Part shown: piece after piece, positions 25,231-33,709 of the stretch
How positions within the stretch are numbered: position 1 is the stretch's first letter
How the letters are laid out: every line of letters starts with the position of its first letter
NCBI RefSeq assembly: GCF_947499585.1
Contig: NZ_CANMOO010000001.1
Span: 124,001-188,000 of the forward strand
Reading direction: 5' to 3'
DNA length: 64,000 bases
From: an uncultured Allomuricauda sp.
Lineage (GTDB): Bacteria; Bacteroidota; Bacteroidia; Flavobacteriales; Flavobacteriaceae
Translations under genes and position numbers: made by a program
Notes under the pieces: generated by a model
Told to the model about the DNA's origin: nothing
Databases searched by the model: none
Seen by the model: the letters and a program-made list of their open reading frames with translations, nothing else

Positions 25231-26472
25231 TTGAATTTAGAATTGTTTATAGCCAAGCGCCTGATTACAGGGAAGGAGCATAAAATTAGCATTTCCGCCC
25301 CTATAATAAAAATTGCCATTGCAGCTATTGCAATTGGTATTGTAATGATGCTTATTGCCATTGCTACCGGGGTGGGCTTAAAACACAAGATTAGAGAAAA
25401 AGTTGCTGCTTTTAACGGCCATATTCAAATTTCAAATTACGATAACAATACTTCTGAAGTTTCCGTAGACCCAGTTCCTTTAGAGCAGGATTTTTACCCA
25501 AAATTCAAAGATGTTGAAGGCGTCTCACATGTTCAAGCTGTAGCCACCAAAGGTGGAATTATAAGAACGGAAGACACGTTTGAAGGTATGTTGGCCAAAG
25601 GTGTGGGTCAAGATTATAATTGGACTGTTTTTGAAGAATACATTGTTGATGGAAGATTACCAGATTATTCTGGAAAACTGAATGATGAGGTGTTGATTTC
25701 AAGGATGATGGCAAATCGCTTGCAACTAGAAGTTGATGATTCTTTTTTCTCTTTTTTCTTAAAAGATGGAGATGCATCCAAAGTTCCCAATAACAGAAAG
25801 TTCAAAATCAAAGGGATTTACGATAGTGGCTTTGAGGAGTTTGATGCCACTTATGTCTTTGTAGACATTCGCCATATACAACGAATGAACAAATGGACAT
25901 CCAACGAAATAGGGAATTTTGAAGTATTTCTGGAAGATTTTGACCAACTTGAGGAGAAGAGCAATGAAATCTATGGAAAAACACTCTCCAATTTAGATAC
26001 GCAGAATATTAAAACCAAGTACTTCAGAATCTTTGAATGGATCAGCCTGTTCGATTTTAATATCGCGCTTATTATTGGGATAATGATCATAGTGGGGGGA
26101 ATAAACATGATTACCGCCCTATTGGTGCTCATTTTGGAGCGAACCCAAATGATAGGAGTCTTAAAAGCTTTAGGTTCTGAGAATTGGAGCATCCGTAAGG
26201 TGTTTCTGTACAATGCCACTTATTTGATTGCAATTGGGTTGTTATGGGGCAATGGTATTGGTTTGGCATTGCTCTACCTTCAAGATAAATTCCGGTTGTT
26301 TAAATTTCCCAATCCTGAAGAATACTATATCGAGTATATTCCGGTACATATTGATGTTTCTACGGTTTTATTGTTAAACCTTGGAGTAATGTTACTCTGC
26401 TTGGTTATGCTTTTAGTGCCCTCTTATATTATAACCAAAATAACTCCGGTCAAGGCAATTAAATTTGAGTAG
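25231..26472 (+). CDS. LolC/LolE-like ABC transporter permease
   Basis: A 413-residue inner-membrane protein. The first codon is TTG; no in-frame ATG precedes the conserved N-terminus MNLELFIAKRLITGKEHKIS, and the next Met codons lie inside the first helix, so TTG is preferred. Membrane segments: about 25-48, 275-300, 322-345 and 375-405, with the large extracytoplasmic MacB-type domain between the first two. The FtsX-type tail shows LILERTQMIGVLKALG and PVKAIKFE. Relatives release lipoproteins from the inner membrane. The ATPase partner is not adjacent. Confidence 0.88.
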   Translation: MNLELFIAKRLITGKEHKISISAPIIKIAIAAIAIGIVMMLIAIATGVGLKHKIREKVAAFNGHIQISNYDNNTSEVSVDPVPLEQDFYPKFKDVEGVSHVQAVATKGGIIRTEDTFEGMLAKGVGQDYNWTVFEEYIVDGRLPDYSGKLNDEVLISRMMANRLQLEVDDSFFSFFLKDGDASKVPNNRKFKIKGIYDSGFEEFDATYVFVDIRHIQRMNKWTSNEIGNFEVFLEDFDQLEEKSNEIYGKTLSNLDTQNIKTKYFRIFEWISLFDFNIALIIGIMIIVGGINMITALLVLILERTQMIGVLKALGSENWSIRKVFLYNATYLIAIGLLWGNGIGLALLYLQDKFRLFKFPNPEEYYIEYIPVHIDVSTVLLLNLGVMLLCLVMLLVPSYIITKITPVKAIKFE

Positions 26473-26534
26473 AAGACACTAAATTTAGTAGTCTTTTTTA
26501 GGCTTTGTTGATATGGTCACCCAACTCAAAAAAC

Positions 26535-26542
26535 TATCTTTG
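26535..26542 (+). promoter_or_regulatory. -7 box 8 nt before the cysteine-synthase-like gene
   Basis: TATCTTTG fits TAnnTTTG. A TTG at 26508-26510 lies 24 nt upstream, slightly longer than the usual -33/-7 spacing. The ATG follows 8 nt after the box. Confidence 0.5.
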
Positions 26543-26550
26543 CCACCATT

Positions 26551-27531
26551 ATGGAATATGCAAATAACATTCTTGAAACCATTGGTAATACCCCATTGGT
26601 GAAACTCAATAAATTGACTGCCGACCTTCCTTGCATGGTATTGGCCAAGTACGAAACTTTTAATCCGGGAAACTCCGTCAAGGACAGAATGGCACTTCAA
26701 ATGGTTGAAGATGCAGAGGCTTCTGGTATTTTAAAACCGGGGGGTACAATTATCGAGGGAACCTCAGGAAACACAGGTATGGGATTGGCTTTGGCAGCAG
26801 TTGTCAAAGGGTATAAAATGATTTGTGTTATCAGCGATAAACAGTCAAAAGAGAAGGTAGATATTCTAAAGGCCGTTGGGAGCGAAGTTCATGTTTGCCC
26901 AACAGATGTAGCGCCTGATGACCCTAGAAGCTATTATTCCACTGCTAGGCGTTTATCAACAGAAATTCCAAACTCTTGGTATGTAAACCAATACGATAAT
27001 CCAAGTAACGCCAAGGCACATTACCAAAGTACGGGACCTGAAATATGGAATCAAACGGCAGGGAAAGTAACCCATTTTGTTGTGGGAGTTGGCACGGGAG
27101 GAACCGTTTCAGGTGTTGGTAAATATCTTAAAGAACAAAACCCCAATATCAAAGTTTGGGGTATTGATACCTATGGTTCCGTATTCAAAAAATATCATGA
27201 GACTGGTATTTTTGACGAAAACGAGATTTACCCTTATGTTACTGAGGGAATAGGGGAAGATATTTTACCCAAAAATGTCAATTTTGATATTATTGATGGT
27301 TTTACCAAAGTAACTGATAAAGATGCCGCAGTTTATACGCAACGTTTGGCTAAGGAAGAAGGTATGTTTTTGGGGAATTCAGCAGGGGCCGCAATAAAGG
27401 GGCTGTTGCAGCTGAAAGAGCATTTTTCCAAAGATGATGTGGTTGTGGTTTTATTCCATGATCACGGTAGCCGTTATGTGGGTAAAATGTTCAATGACGA
27501 TTGGATGCGGGAGAAAGGATATATAGACTAA
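26551..27531 (+). CDS. PLP-dependent cysteine synthase / cystathionine beta-synthase catalytic core
   Basis: A 326-residue fold-type II PLP enzyme. The lysine that binds PLP is Lys44 in NPGNSVKDR; EGTSGNTGMGLA and GVGTGGTVSGVGKYL bind the substrate carboxylate and the PLP phosphate. The C-terminal HDHGSRYVGKMFNDDWMREKG is closer to cystathionine beta-synthase than to typical CysK, although no regulatory CBS domain pair follows. It either makes cysteine from O-acetylserine and sulfide or cystathionine from serine and homocysteine; sequence alone does not decide. It is followed 33 nt later by an M20 peptidase gene. Confidence 0.92.
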   Translation: MEYANNILETIGNTPLVKLNKLTADLPCMVLAKYETFNPGNSVKDRMALQMVEDAEASGILKPGGTIIEGTSGNTGMGLALAAVVKGYKMICVISDKQSKEKVDILKAVGSEVHVCPTDVAPDDPRSYYSTARRLSTEIPNSWYVNQYDNPSNAKAHYQSTGPEIWNQTAGKVTHFVVGVGTGGTVSGVGKYLKEQNPNIKVWGIDTYGSVFKKYHETGIFDENEIYPYVTEGIGEDILPKNVNFDIIDGFTKVTDKDAAVYTQRLAKEEGMFLGNSAGAAIKGLLQLKEHFSKDDVVVVLFHDHGSRYVGKMFNDDWMREKGYID

Positions 27532-27564
27532 ATCTTCTTTAAATTAGAATCAAAATCAACCAAT

Positions 27565-28863
27565 ATGTGCAATAAGAATTTCCTTATCATTTTCAGCCTT
27601 TTACTATCAGCTTCTATCTCTGCCCAAGAGCTTTCCAGAACAGAAAAGAAGATTTTAACTTCTATTGAAAAGAACAATGCTGACGCCATTACCTTTTTGG
27701 AAAAAGTGGTCAACATAAATAGTGGTACGCTAAATTCCAAGGGAGTAAAAGAGGTAGGCATGGTTTTTAAAGATGCCTTTGAAGGAATTAATTTTGAAAC
27801 CAAATGGATTGAAATGCCAGATGAGATGAACCGCTCTGGACATTTGTTTGCGGAGACTTCTGGGAATAAGGGAAAAAAACTATTGCTTGTTGGTCATTTG
27901 GATACCGTTTTTGAAGAAGACAGTCCTTTTCAGAAATTTAAGATGGTCAATGACAGTGTTGCCCATGCTCCAGGTGGAAATGACATGAAAGGCGGAGATG
28001 TTATTGTACTCTACGCTTTAAAAGCATTGCATGATAACGGATTATTAAAAAATGCACAGATTATTGTTGCTTTTACCGGAGATGAAGAAAGCACGGGAAA
28101 ACCTTTGACCATTAGCAGGAAAGATTTGTTGGATGCTGCTAAAAGAAGTGACATTGCCCTTGGTTTTGAAACATCCACAGGTTTTAACTATGCAACCGTG
28201 GCAAGAAGGGGGTCTTCTGGATGGGCTGTTGAGGTTGAAGGTAAACGAGCTCATTCCTCAGGAATATTCAGTGAACGGACCGGCGCAGGGGCCATATTTG
28301 AAATGTCACGTATCCTGCATCAATTTTATACAGATGTAAAAGGAGAAGATTTATTGACTTTTAACCCTGGCACTTTGTTAGGAGGTACTTTTGTAAACTA
28401 TGACAGTTCCACCAGCAAAGGAGATGTCTTTGGAAAAAGTAATGTGGTTGCTCAAAAAGCCATGGTTAGAGGAGGGTTGAGGTTTATATCAGAAGAACAA
28501 AAGGAAAGAGCTAGAGTAAAGATGAGGGAGATAGTGTCCAATAACCTACCCAAAACCTCAGCAAAAGTTACGTTTACAGATAGTTACCCTGCAATGAAAC
28601 CCACAGAGGGAAATACCGCATTATTGAACATATTGAATGAGGTAAGTCTAGACTTAGACCAAGGAGAGGTTTTGGCATATGACCCCGGTAAAAGAGGCGC
28701 TGCAGATGTATCTTTCATTGCTGAATATGTAGATTGTTTAGATGGGCTTGGCGCTATGGGTTCCAACGCACATACTCCGGAAGAAACAGTAAACCTCAAT
28801 ACCATAGAAGCGTTGACCAAACGTACGGCAATCTTGATATACAGACTTATCAATACTAAATAA
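27565..28863 (+). CDS. Exported M20-family zinc peptidase (glutamate-carboxypeptidase-like)
   Basis: A 432-residue protein with signal peptide MCNKNFLIIFSLLLSASISAQ. Metal-site motifs: LLVGHLDTVFE (His and catalytic Asp), GGNDMKGGDVI (bridging Asp), FTGDEEST (catalytic Glu with next Glu ligand) and the C-terminal GSNAHTPEETVN histidine. The internal dimerisation lid about 210-330 (WAVEVEGKRAHSSGIFSERTG) is intact. Closest in form to carboxypeptidase G2-type M20A enzymes, which cleave C-terminal glutamate or small dipeptides in the periplasm. Its stop overlaps the start of the epimerase gene in TAATG. Confidence 0.92.
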   Translation: MCNKNFLIIFSLLLSASISAQELSRTEKKILTSIEKNNADAITFLEKVVNINSGTLNSKGVKEVGMVFKDAFEGINFETKWIEMPDEMNRSGHLFAETSGNKGKKLLLVGHLDTVFEEDSPFQKFKMVNDSVAHAPGGNDMKGGDVIVLYALKALHDNGLLKNAQIIVAFTGDEESTGKPLTISRKDLLDAAKRSDIALGFETSTGFNYATVARRGSSGWAVEVEGKRAHSSGIFSERTGAGAIFEMSRILHQFYTDVKGEDLLTFNPGTLLGGTFVNYDSSTSKGDVFGKSNVVAQKAMVRGGLRFISEEQKERARVKMREIVSNNLPKTSAKVTFTDSYPAMKPTEGNTALLNILNEVSLDLDQGEVLAYDPGKRGAADVSFIAEYVDCLDGLGAMGSNAHTPEETVNLNTIEALTKRTAILIYRLINTK

Positions 28864-29639
28864 TGGTACTGCTCAAAAAAGGAAATTGCACGGTTGGGAT
28901 TGATAAAGGTGAACTAACAAGTTTTATAGCTGAGGGTCATGAATTTATCCACCAAAAAGGGAGTCCTGGGTGGAGAAGTGCAGATACAGAGATGTTTCCT
29001 ATTATTGGGCCATTAAACGAAACGGACTTTAGAATACAAGTGCCAAGAGGAAGTGGAGCAATTCAAGATCAACACGGACTACTTCGTGAATTGGAATATG
29101 ATGTAATTTCCCAAACGGAAACTACAATTACTTTCAAAAAAGAATATACGGCTGGAACAAGGGTCAAAAATTCTAAATTCCCTGAAAAGTCGAACAAAGA
29201 GTGGTTGGTTTGGCCATATACTTTCGCTTTTGAAAAGTCTTTTGAGTTAAAGGAGAATACACTTGAAGTAACCTTTTCGGTTTCTGGAGAACGAGATATG
29301 CCATTTATGCTGGGATATCATCCTGCATTTAAACTGCATGCAGATAACCCGATAATCCTTGCGGACCAAAAGGAGATTACCTTGGATGAGGTACTGACTG
29401 TGGGAGGTAGGGCCTTACAAGTTGAAAGTTGCAACTCCATTACGCTAAAGGACAAAAAGGTGATTACTATTGAGACGGAAGGTTTTGAACATTTTATGTG
29501 TTGGACAGAAGTTAGAAACATGGTTTGTATAGAACCAATAACCTTTTATCCCTATGCAGTGGCACAAAGAGAACTACATACTGGCTTTCAATATCTTGCT
29601 GATTCTGCAGCCGTTTTTAAGGCTATCTTCAAAGTCTGA
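28863..29639 (+). CDS. Aldose 1-epimerase family protein (LacX-like)
   Basis: A 258-residue protein beginning MVLLKKGNCTVGIDKGELTS. Galactose-mutarotase motifs: GSPGWRSADTEMFPIIGPL, IQDQHGLLRELEY, MLGYHPAFKLHAD (catalytic His) and VCIEPITFYPYA (general base Glu). This is the LacX/YihR-like branch that interconverts sugar anomers in the cytoplasm. The ATG shares its first base with the last base of the preceding peptidase stop (TAATG), so translational coupling is expected despite unrelated activities. Confidence 0.88.
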   Translation: MVLLKKGNCTVGIDKGELTSFIAEGHEFIHQKGSPGWRSADTEMFPIIGPLNETDFRIQVPRGSGAIQDQHGLLRELEYDVISQTETTITFKKEYTAGTRVKNSKFPEKSNKEWLVWPYTFAFEKSFELKENTLEVTFSVSGERDMPFMLGYHPAFKLHADNPIILADQKEITLDEVLTVGGRALQVESCNSITLKDKKVITIETEGFEHFMCWTEVRNMVCIEPITFYPYAVAQRELHTGFQYLADSAAVFKAIFKV

Positions 29640-29836
29640 TGACCTAAAAGTTAAAAAAATCACAATTTCTTATTAAAACGTAACTTATTTCTTACTAACT
29701 TAGAGTTATCTCTTAAAGTGATGATGGTTATTTAGTCCACTTTTTAGATTGCACTTTTCCAAGGGAAACACTAAGAATTCGAATGTTACGGATTCCGGTA
29801 TAGGGGCCTTATTAATACAAATCAATCACTTGTGTT

Positions 29837-29932
29837 ATGGATATTATACTTCCTTATGTTTTGTTAGTTGCCCTAGTCTTTATTGCTTGGATAGTTTTTA
29901 TGGTTAAGATGTATCGCCGGATTAATAAGTGA
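29837..29932 (+). CDS. Possible 31-residue single-span membrane peptide
   Basis: In the 316-nt gap after the epimerase a short frame encodes MDIILPYVLLVALVFIAWIV, then FMVKMYRRINK. It is a complete single membrane helix (about 4-23) followed by a positive tail, which predicts an inner-membrane protein with cytoplasmic C-terminus. It has no recognisable family and no clear promoter. The remaining ~200 nt upstream of it are AT-rich with nothing further identified. Confidence 0.4.
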   Translation: MDIILPYVLLVALVFIAWIVFMVKMYRRINK

Positions 29933-29955
29933 GTTTGTTCGCTACTTTCTGCATT

Positions 29956-31317
29956 TTACAACACAAACGATTCCAGTTTTGGTAATAAAGATTCTACGAT
30001 TCGTTGTGCTTCCAGCGTATTTTTCTGTGGGATTATAAAGGCTTCTATATCAGTTAGCGAAGAAACTTCCAATTGCTGATCAATAAACCCGTATCCTCTG
30101 TACATACCTTCGGTAATAAGAACTACAGCATTTTCATCCTCATTTCTACCTTTTTCCTTAATAATTCTAACTTCGGACTGTGAAGCTTTCATGCCTGCAA
30201 CAGCGGCTTCAACCTTTTTATTGTACAAGGGTATAGGTTCATCTCCCCGGCATACCCCATCACAAGAAGTTAGTTCATGATGGGAGCATGCTGCATTGGT
30301 CTGTTGTAAATGGCAATATTTTGGACAGAGCGCAAATACTTTGCATATTTCATGTAAATAGGCTCTGCAATCCGTTTGATTATAGAATACTTTAAGCGGA
30401 TTTGGAACTCCTTTTATAGCATTAAAGGCTAGGTGAACAATCCCTTTTCTGTCTTCATATGCAAATATGGCATACTGTTTTACAATTCGTTTTTGGGCTC
30501 TGTTAAATGGCGGAAAGTGTTTTTTTATTTCGGCAGATTCCATCAGTAATGCCACAAGTTCACTACCAGAAAGCTTAAAATCTATATCCGCGGTTTCGCT
30601 GCACATTTGGGTTTCTTTTGTGCTCTTGTCATAAAAGTGACCCAACACCCTTTTTTTTAGGTTGATGGCTTTGCCTACATAGATAATTTCACCTTTCTGA
30701 TTTTTAAAATAGTAAATACCAGGTTTCTGGGGAATTTTGTTAAAAACAGATTTGGATAGGTGAGGGGGCAATGTGGCTTCTTGACTTCTGGCATTCAGAA
30801 ATTTTTGAAATACTGATTCTGAATCTGGTGTTTTAAGCAATTTTTGGAACAATAATACCGTGGCATGGGCATCTCCTCTAGCGCGGTGTCTGTCTTTTAA
30901 TGGAATGTTGATGGCTGAACACAGTTTGCCTAAACTATAGGATTGTAACCCTGGAATAAGTTTACGGGACAAACGAACGGTACATAGTTTCTTTCTGGTA
31001 AAATCAACACCTATCTGTCTAAATTCTTCTTTGATAACACCATAATCAAAGTTCACGGCATGAGCCACAAAAATGCTGTCTTTGGTAACCTCTAGCACTT
31101 TATCAGCAATTTCAGGAAAAGTTGGTGCGTGTTGAACAAGTTGATTGTCAATTCCAGTAAGACCGGTTATAAAATGTGGAATGGGGCATTGTGGGTTCAC
31201 TAGAGAGGTAAACTCGTCAATTATTTGCTCACCATCGTATTTAAAAACAGCGATTTCGGTAATCTTGTTTCCTTTGATCCCGTTACCGGTAGTTTCTATG
31301 TCAATGATGGTGTACAA
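29956..31317 (-). CDS. DnaQ-like exonuclease fused to GIY-YIG (UvrC/Cho-like) nuclease
   Basis: A 453-residue two-domain protein. Residues 1-165 are a DEDDh 3'-5' exonuclease (YTIIDIETTGNG with Asp6 and Glu8, HAVNFDYGVIKEEF, HRARGDAHAT). Residues about 195-280 are a GIY-YIG domain (KPGIYYFKNQKGEIIYVGKAINLKKRVLGHF, then ESAEIKKHFPPFN). A C-terminal region with several cysteines and histidines follows (CPKYCHLQQTN, CSHHELTSCDGVC). It resembles the DNA polymerase III epsilon/UvrC-N fusion found in several phyla, related to the nucleotide-excision nuclease Cho. A role in DNA repair is likely. Confidence 0.92.
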   Translation of the reverse strand: MYTIIDIETTGNGIKGNKITEIAVFKYDGEQIIDEFTSLVNPQCPIPHFITGLTGIDNQLVQHAPTFPEIADKVLEVTKDSIFVAHAVNFDYGVIKEEFRQIGVDFTRKKLCTVRLSRKLIPGLQSYSLGKLCSAINIPLKDRHRARGDAHATVLLFQKLLKTPDSESVFQKFLNARSQEATLPPHLSKSVFNKIPQKPGIYYFKNQKGEIIYVGKAINLKKRVLGHFYDKSTKETQMCSETADIDFKLSGSELVALLMESAEIKKHFPPFNRAQKRIVKQYAIFAYEDRKGIVHLAFNAIKGVPNPLKVFYNQTDCRAYLHEICKVFALCPKYCHLQQTNAACSHHELTSCDGVCRGDEPIPLYNKKVEAAVAGMKASQSEVRIIKEKGRNEDENAVVLITEGMYRGYGFIDQQLEVSSLTDIEAFIIPQKNTLEAQRIVESLLPKLESFVL

Positions 31318-31435
31318 ATCCTTAAAATCAATTAATCATTGAATTTATGGATAAAGTAAAAAGCCACCAAATAGGAGAATGGTTTTTAGTTATGAACGGT
31401 TACAGAACCTTAATACTGAAAATGATAGGGAGTAA

Positions 31436-31567
31436 TTATAACAGTGTATCTCTACCAATTACCGCCATAATAAAGAAAACGGTGACAGAGATAATCAAAC
31501 AGCTAATAGCAGCAGTTAAGTTATCTGGAGTAAACTCTTTCTTGATATTATTTACAAGTGTTTTCAT
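31436..31567 (-). CDS. Possible 43-residue single-span membrane protein
   Basis: The minus-strand frame encodes MKTLVNNIKKEFTPDNL, then a hydrophobic helix (TAAISCLIISVTVFFIMAVIG, about 18-38) and RDTLL. The amphipathic basic N-terminus followed by one clean membrane span is typical of genuine small membrane proteins. The longer plus-strand frame over the same bases (31347-31610) lacks these features. Upstream of its ATG I see no perfect -7 box. Confidence 0.5.
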   Translation of the reverse strand: MKTLVNNIKKEFTPDNLTAAISCLIISVTVFFIMAVIGRDTLL

Positions 31568-32023
31568 GGGAACTTCTTTGATACAAAGTTGGGAAGACAC
31601 AGGATTTTGACATAAAGGAATCGTTCAAGGAAAGGAACAACGGATAAATGGTAAATGAAGTTGGTTTCATCGAAAAATAGAGCCTTTTAACCAATTTTCT
31701 AGTTAGAAAAATAGAGCCACAAGTTTAAGAACATAGTTATGAAGCAATTTTTATCAGGGAAGCCCCTTATGAAAGTGAAAAACTTCTCAGCGAATCCTAT
31801 GATAGATAACGGTTTCCTGTTCCCACAAAACCAAGAAAGAAATTTCCTAAGTGGTTTGACTCTCTATTATGGTATGGGAACATGTTCTTTAAATTTCTGT
31901 AATTTAGTACTCACTGCATCAGAAATATCATAAAACAATACGCAGTTTTAGGAAAGAACAATTATTTATTTTGGACACTATAAATAATCAGTATCCTTGA
32001 TATAACCATTAAACTGAGAAAGA
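31568..32023. other. Gene-poor region upstream of the second sigma gene
   Basis: No convincing gene in about 450 nt. It holds a 13-bp direct repeat GAAAAATAGAGCC at 31672-31684 and 31706-31718, a dyad TTTTCTA-GT-TAGAAAA at 31695-31710 overlapping the second copy, a palindrome GAACATGTTC at 31878-31887, and a near-consensus -7 box TATCCTTG at 31992-31999 before the sigma gene. The repeats could be regulator sites for the downstream operon. A plus-strand frame at 31739-31933 looks non-coding. Confidence 0.45.
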
Positions 32024-32563
32024 ATGGTGGAATCATTATACAGAAAGCACTATAGCAAACTATATCAATATGGTTGCCTTGTGCACAATGATTCCGTGAA
32101 AGTGGAAGATACCATTCAGAACTTTTTTGTTTGGACTTTGGAGCATTCAGAAAAATTAAAGGACATCAAAAATTTTGAAGCGTTTGCATGCAAAGCGATT
32201 CGAAAAAACCTTATTCATCGTATTATTAAGGATAACCGGTCCAAAAAAAATAAGGATAATTACTTGGTGACCCTTGTTAATGAAAAATCGATTACCTCTG
32301 TAGAAAAGGAAATAATGCAAGCAGAGGAAAGTTCATGCTTAAAAATGAACTTGAAAAATGCCATAGAAAAATTACCGGACAAGCAAAAGGAAATCATCTA
32401 CCTGAAATACTATGCTAATTTCTCTTATAAGGAAATTGAAGACATAATGAACGTGAGCAACCAAGTAGCTCGAAACTATGTTTCCAGGGCCCTTAAAAAA
32501 CTGAAAAACTCCATATTTTCAGAAAAAATAAGGTCTTTTATAGTGTCTGCTTTTTTAGTTTAA
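32024..32563 (+). CDS. ECF-type sigma factor of the SusCD operon
   Basis: A 179-residue sigma factor with region 2 (YRKHYSKLYQYGCLVH, VEDTIQNFFVWTLEH) and region 4 (LPDKQKEIIYLKYYANFSYKEIEDIMNVSNQVARNYVSRALKKL). The final ~12 residues (IRSFIVSAFLV) are hydrophobic, often seen in the Bacteroidota SusCD-linked ECF group. It heads a sigma, FecR, SusC, SusD operon and should direct transcription of that operon when FecR is signalled by the STN domain of SusC. Region 4 differs clearly from that of the sigma factor at 3894, in line with separate promoter specificities. Confidence 0.94.
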   Translation: MVESLYRKHYSKLYQYGCLVHNDSVKVEDTIQNFFVWTLEHSEKLKDIKNFEAFACKAIRKNLIHRIIKDNRSKKNKDNYLVTLVNEKSITSVEKEIMQAEESSCLKMNLKNAIEKLPDKQKEIIYLKYYANFSYKEIEDIMNVSNQVARNYVSRALKKLKNSIFSEKIRSFIVSAFLV

Positions 32564-32595
32564 AACAAGTTTTTTTAAAAAAGTTTATTTTCCAA

Positions 32596-32622
32596 GGTTA
32601 CATTTTTATGTTTTGCGGCTTC
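32596..32622 (+). promoter_or_regulatory. Candidate ECF promoter before fecR/susC
   Basis: Between sigma and fecR lies GGTTACA (32596-32602), then TTTTTATGTTTTG, then CGGCTTC (32616-32622). Blocks of this kind at this location recall -35/-10 elements seen before SusCD-type operons in this phylum. Recognition by the adjacent sigma is inference; it is distinct from the GTAGGG motif of the first locus. Confidence 0.4.
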
Positions 32623-32643
32623 TATTATAAATAGCATTGTTAC

Positions 32644-33636
32644 ATGAGCCACAAAAATTTTAAAAATTATCTTTTTGAAGACTTCATCAAGGACTCTTAT
32701 TTTAGAGAGTGGGTATACTCCCCAAATGAGGCAGTAAGTGCTTTTTGGGATGCTTTCTTGGAGGAACACCCAAGTAAATCCTTGGATATTGAGAAGGCAA
32801 AACTTTTTTTAGAAGGTGTTCATGAATATTATGATAGCAATAGGGTAAGTGAAGCTCAAATTCAGGAGAAATACCAAGAGTTTGTTTCCAAGTATGCCAA
32901 TAAAACGACCGGTAAAATACGGGTTCTCAAAAGAAACCGGAAAAGGGTATTTAATTATGTAGCAGCAGCTTCAATAGTTGTATTGGTAGCTTTCAGCTTA
33001 TTCTACAAAAACATCAATACAGATTATTATACTACGGCCTACGGAGAGTATAAGAAAATCGAACTTCCAGATGGAACCCATGTTACCTTGGGTGCCAATT
33101 CCAAATTACGTTTAGCAAAAAAATGGGACAAAGCCGTTGATCGTAAAGTATGGTTAGATGGAGAGGCCTACTTTAATGTAACTCCTATTGAAGAAACACA
33201 CGCCAAATTTATAGTTATTACTGATGATGTAGACGTAGAGGTTCTAGGAACAGCTTTTAACGTTGATAATAGAAAGGAAGATACCAAAGTGATTTTGGAT
33301 AAAGGGAAGATCAAGTTAGATATAAAGGGCAATTTGAACAAGCAACTCCTCATGGCTCCCGGTGAAAAAATAACGTATAAGGCTAAAAGCCGAAAATTAC
33401 CAGAAAAACAAAAGGCGAAAAAGAACGAAACTTCATGGAGAGATGGGGTTATGACGTATACAAATACACCTTTACATGTTGTGCTAGCTAAGATGGAAGA
33501 TGTATACGGGATTCAACTAAAACTTAAAGATAATGCACTCAGAGATAAAGAAGTTACCGTAGGGGTTTCAATTACGAACCAAGAAGTTGCGATAACTACC
33601 ATTGAGAGAATAATTGGGGCTGAGTTTATCAAATAA
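32644..33636 (+). CDS. FecR-family anti-sigma factor of the SusCD operon
   Basis: A 330-residue protein: cytoplasmic N-terminus with a long helical segment (1-95), one membrane span about 102-120 (VFNYVAAASIVVLVAFSLFY), FecR domain (LPDGTHVTLGANSKLRLAKKW, VWLDGEAYFNVTP, VEVLGTAFNVDNR) and C-terminal DUF4974 part (TYTNTPLHVVLAKMEDVYGIQLKL). It should couple occupancy of the SusC STN domain to release of the sigma factor. The start follows the sigma stop by 80 nt, room for the internal promoter noted above. Confidence 0.94.
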   Translation: MSHKNFKNYLFEDFIKDSYFREWVYSPNEAVSAFWDAFLEEHPSKSLDIEKAKLFLEGVHEYYDSNRVSEAQIQEKYQEFVSKYANKTTGKIRVLKRNRKRVFNYVAAASIVVLVAFSLFYKNINTDYYTTAYGEYKKIELPDGTHVTLGANSKLRLAKKWDKAVDRKVWLDGEAYFNVTPIEETHAKFIVITDDVDVEVLGTAFNVDNRKEDTKVILDKGKIKLDIKGNLNKQLLMAPGEKITYKAKSRKLPEKQKAKKNETSWRDGVMTYTNTPLHVVLAKMEDVYGIQLKLKDNALRDKEVTVGVSITNQEVAITTIERIIGAEFIK

Positions 33637-33640
33637 AAAA

Positions 33641-33668
33641 GGGATAATCTTCTGAACAAGATTACCCC
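33641..33668 (+). repeat. Hairpin between fecR and susC
   Basis: GGGATAATCTT (33641-33651) and AAGATTACCCC (33658-33668) form an 11-bp stem with one G-T/A mismatch and a 6-nt loop. It is not followed by a T-tract, so it is unlikely to be a terminator. Its position 41 nt before the susC ATG suits an mRNA-processing or stabilising element allowing different levels of fecR and susC. Confidence 0.5.
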
Positions 33669-33709
33669 CACTAATTGCAATATAATACAACTAATTAACG
33701 ACCAAATTT

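Noticed and set aside
31347-31610. 87-codon plus-strand frame after the exonuclease/GIY-YIG gene
   Set aside because: It covers the opposite strand of a better small membrane-protein frame (31436-31567) and has no recognisable features.
31739-31933. 64-codon plus-strand frame upstream of the sigma gene
   Set aside because: No hydrophobic signal, domain or conserved neighbour; atypical composition.
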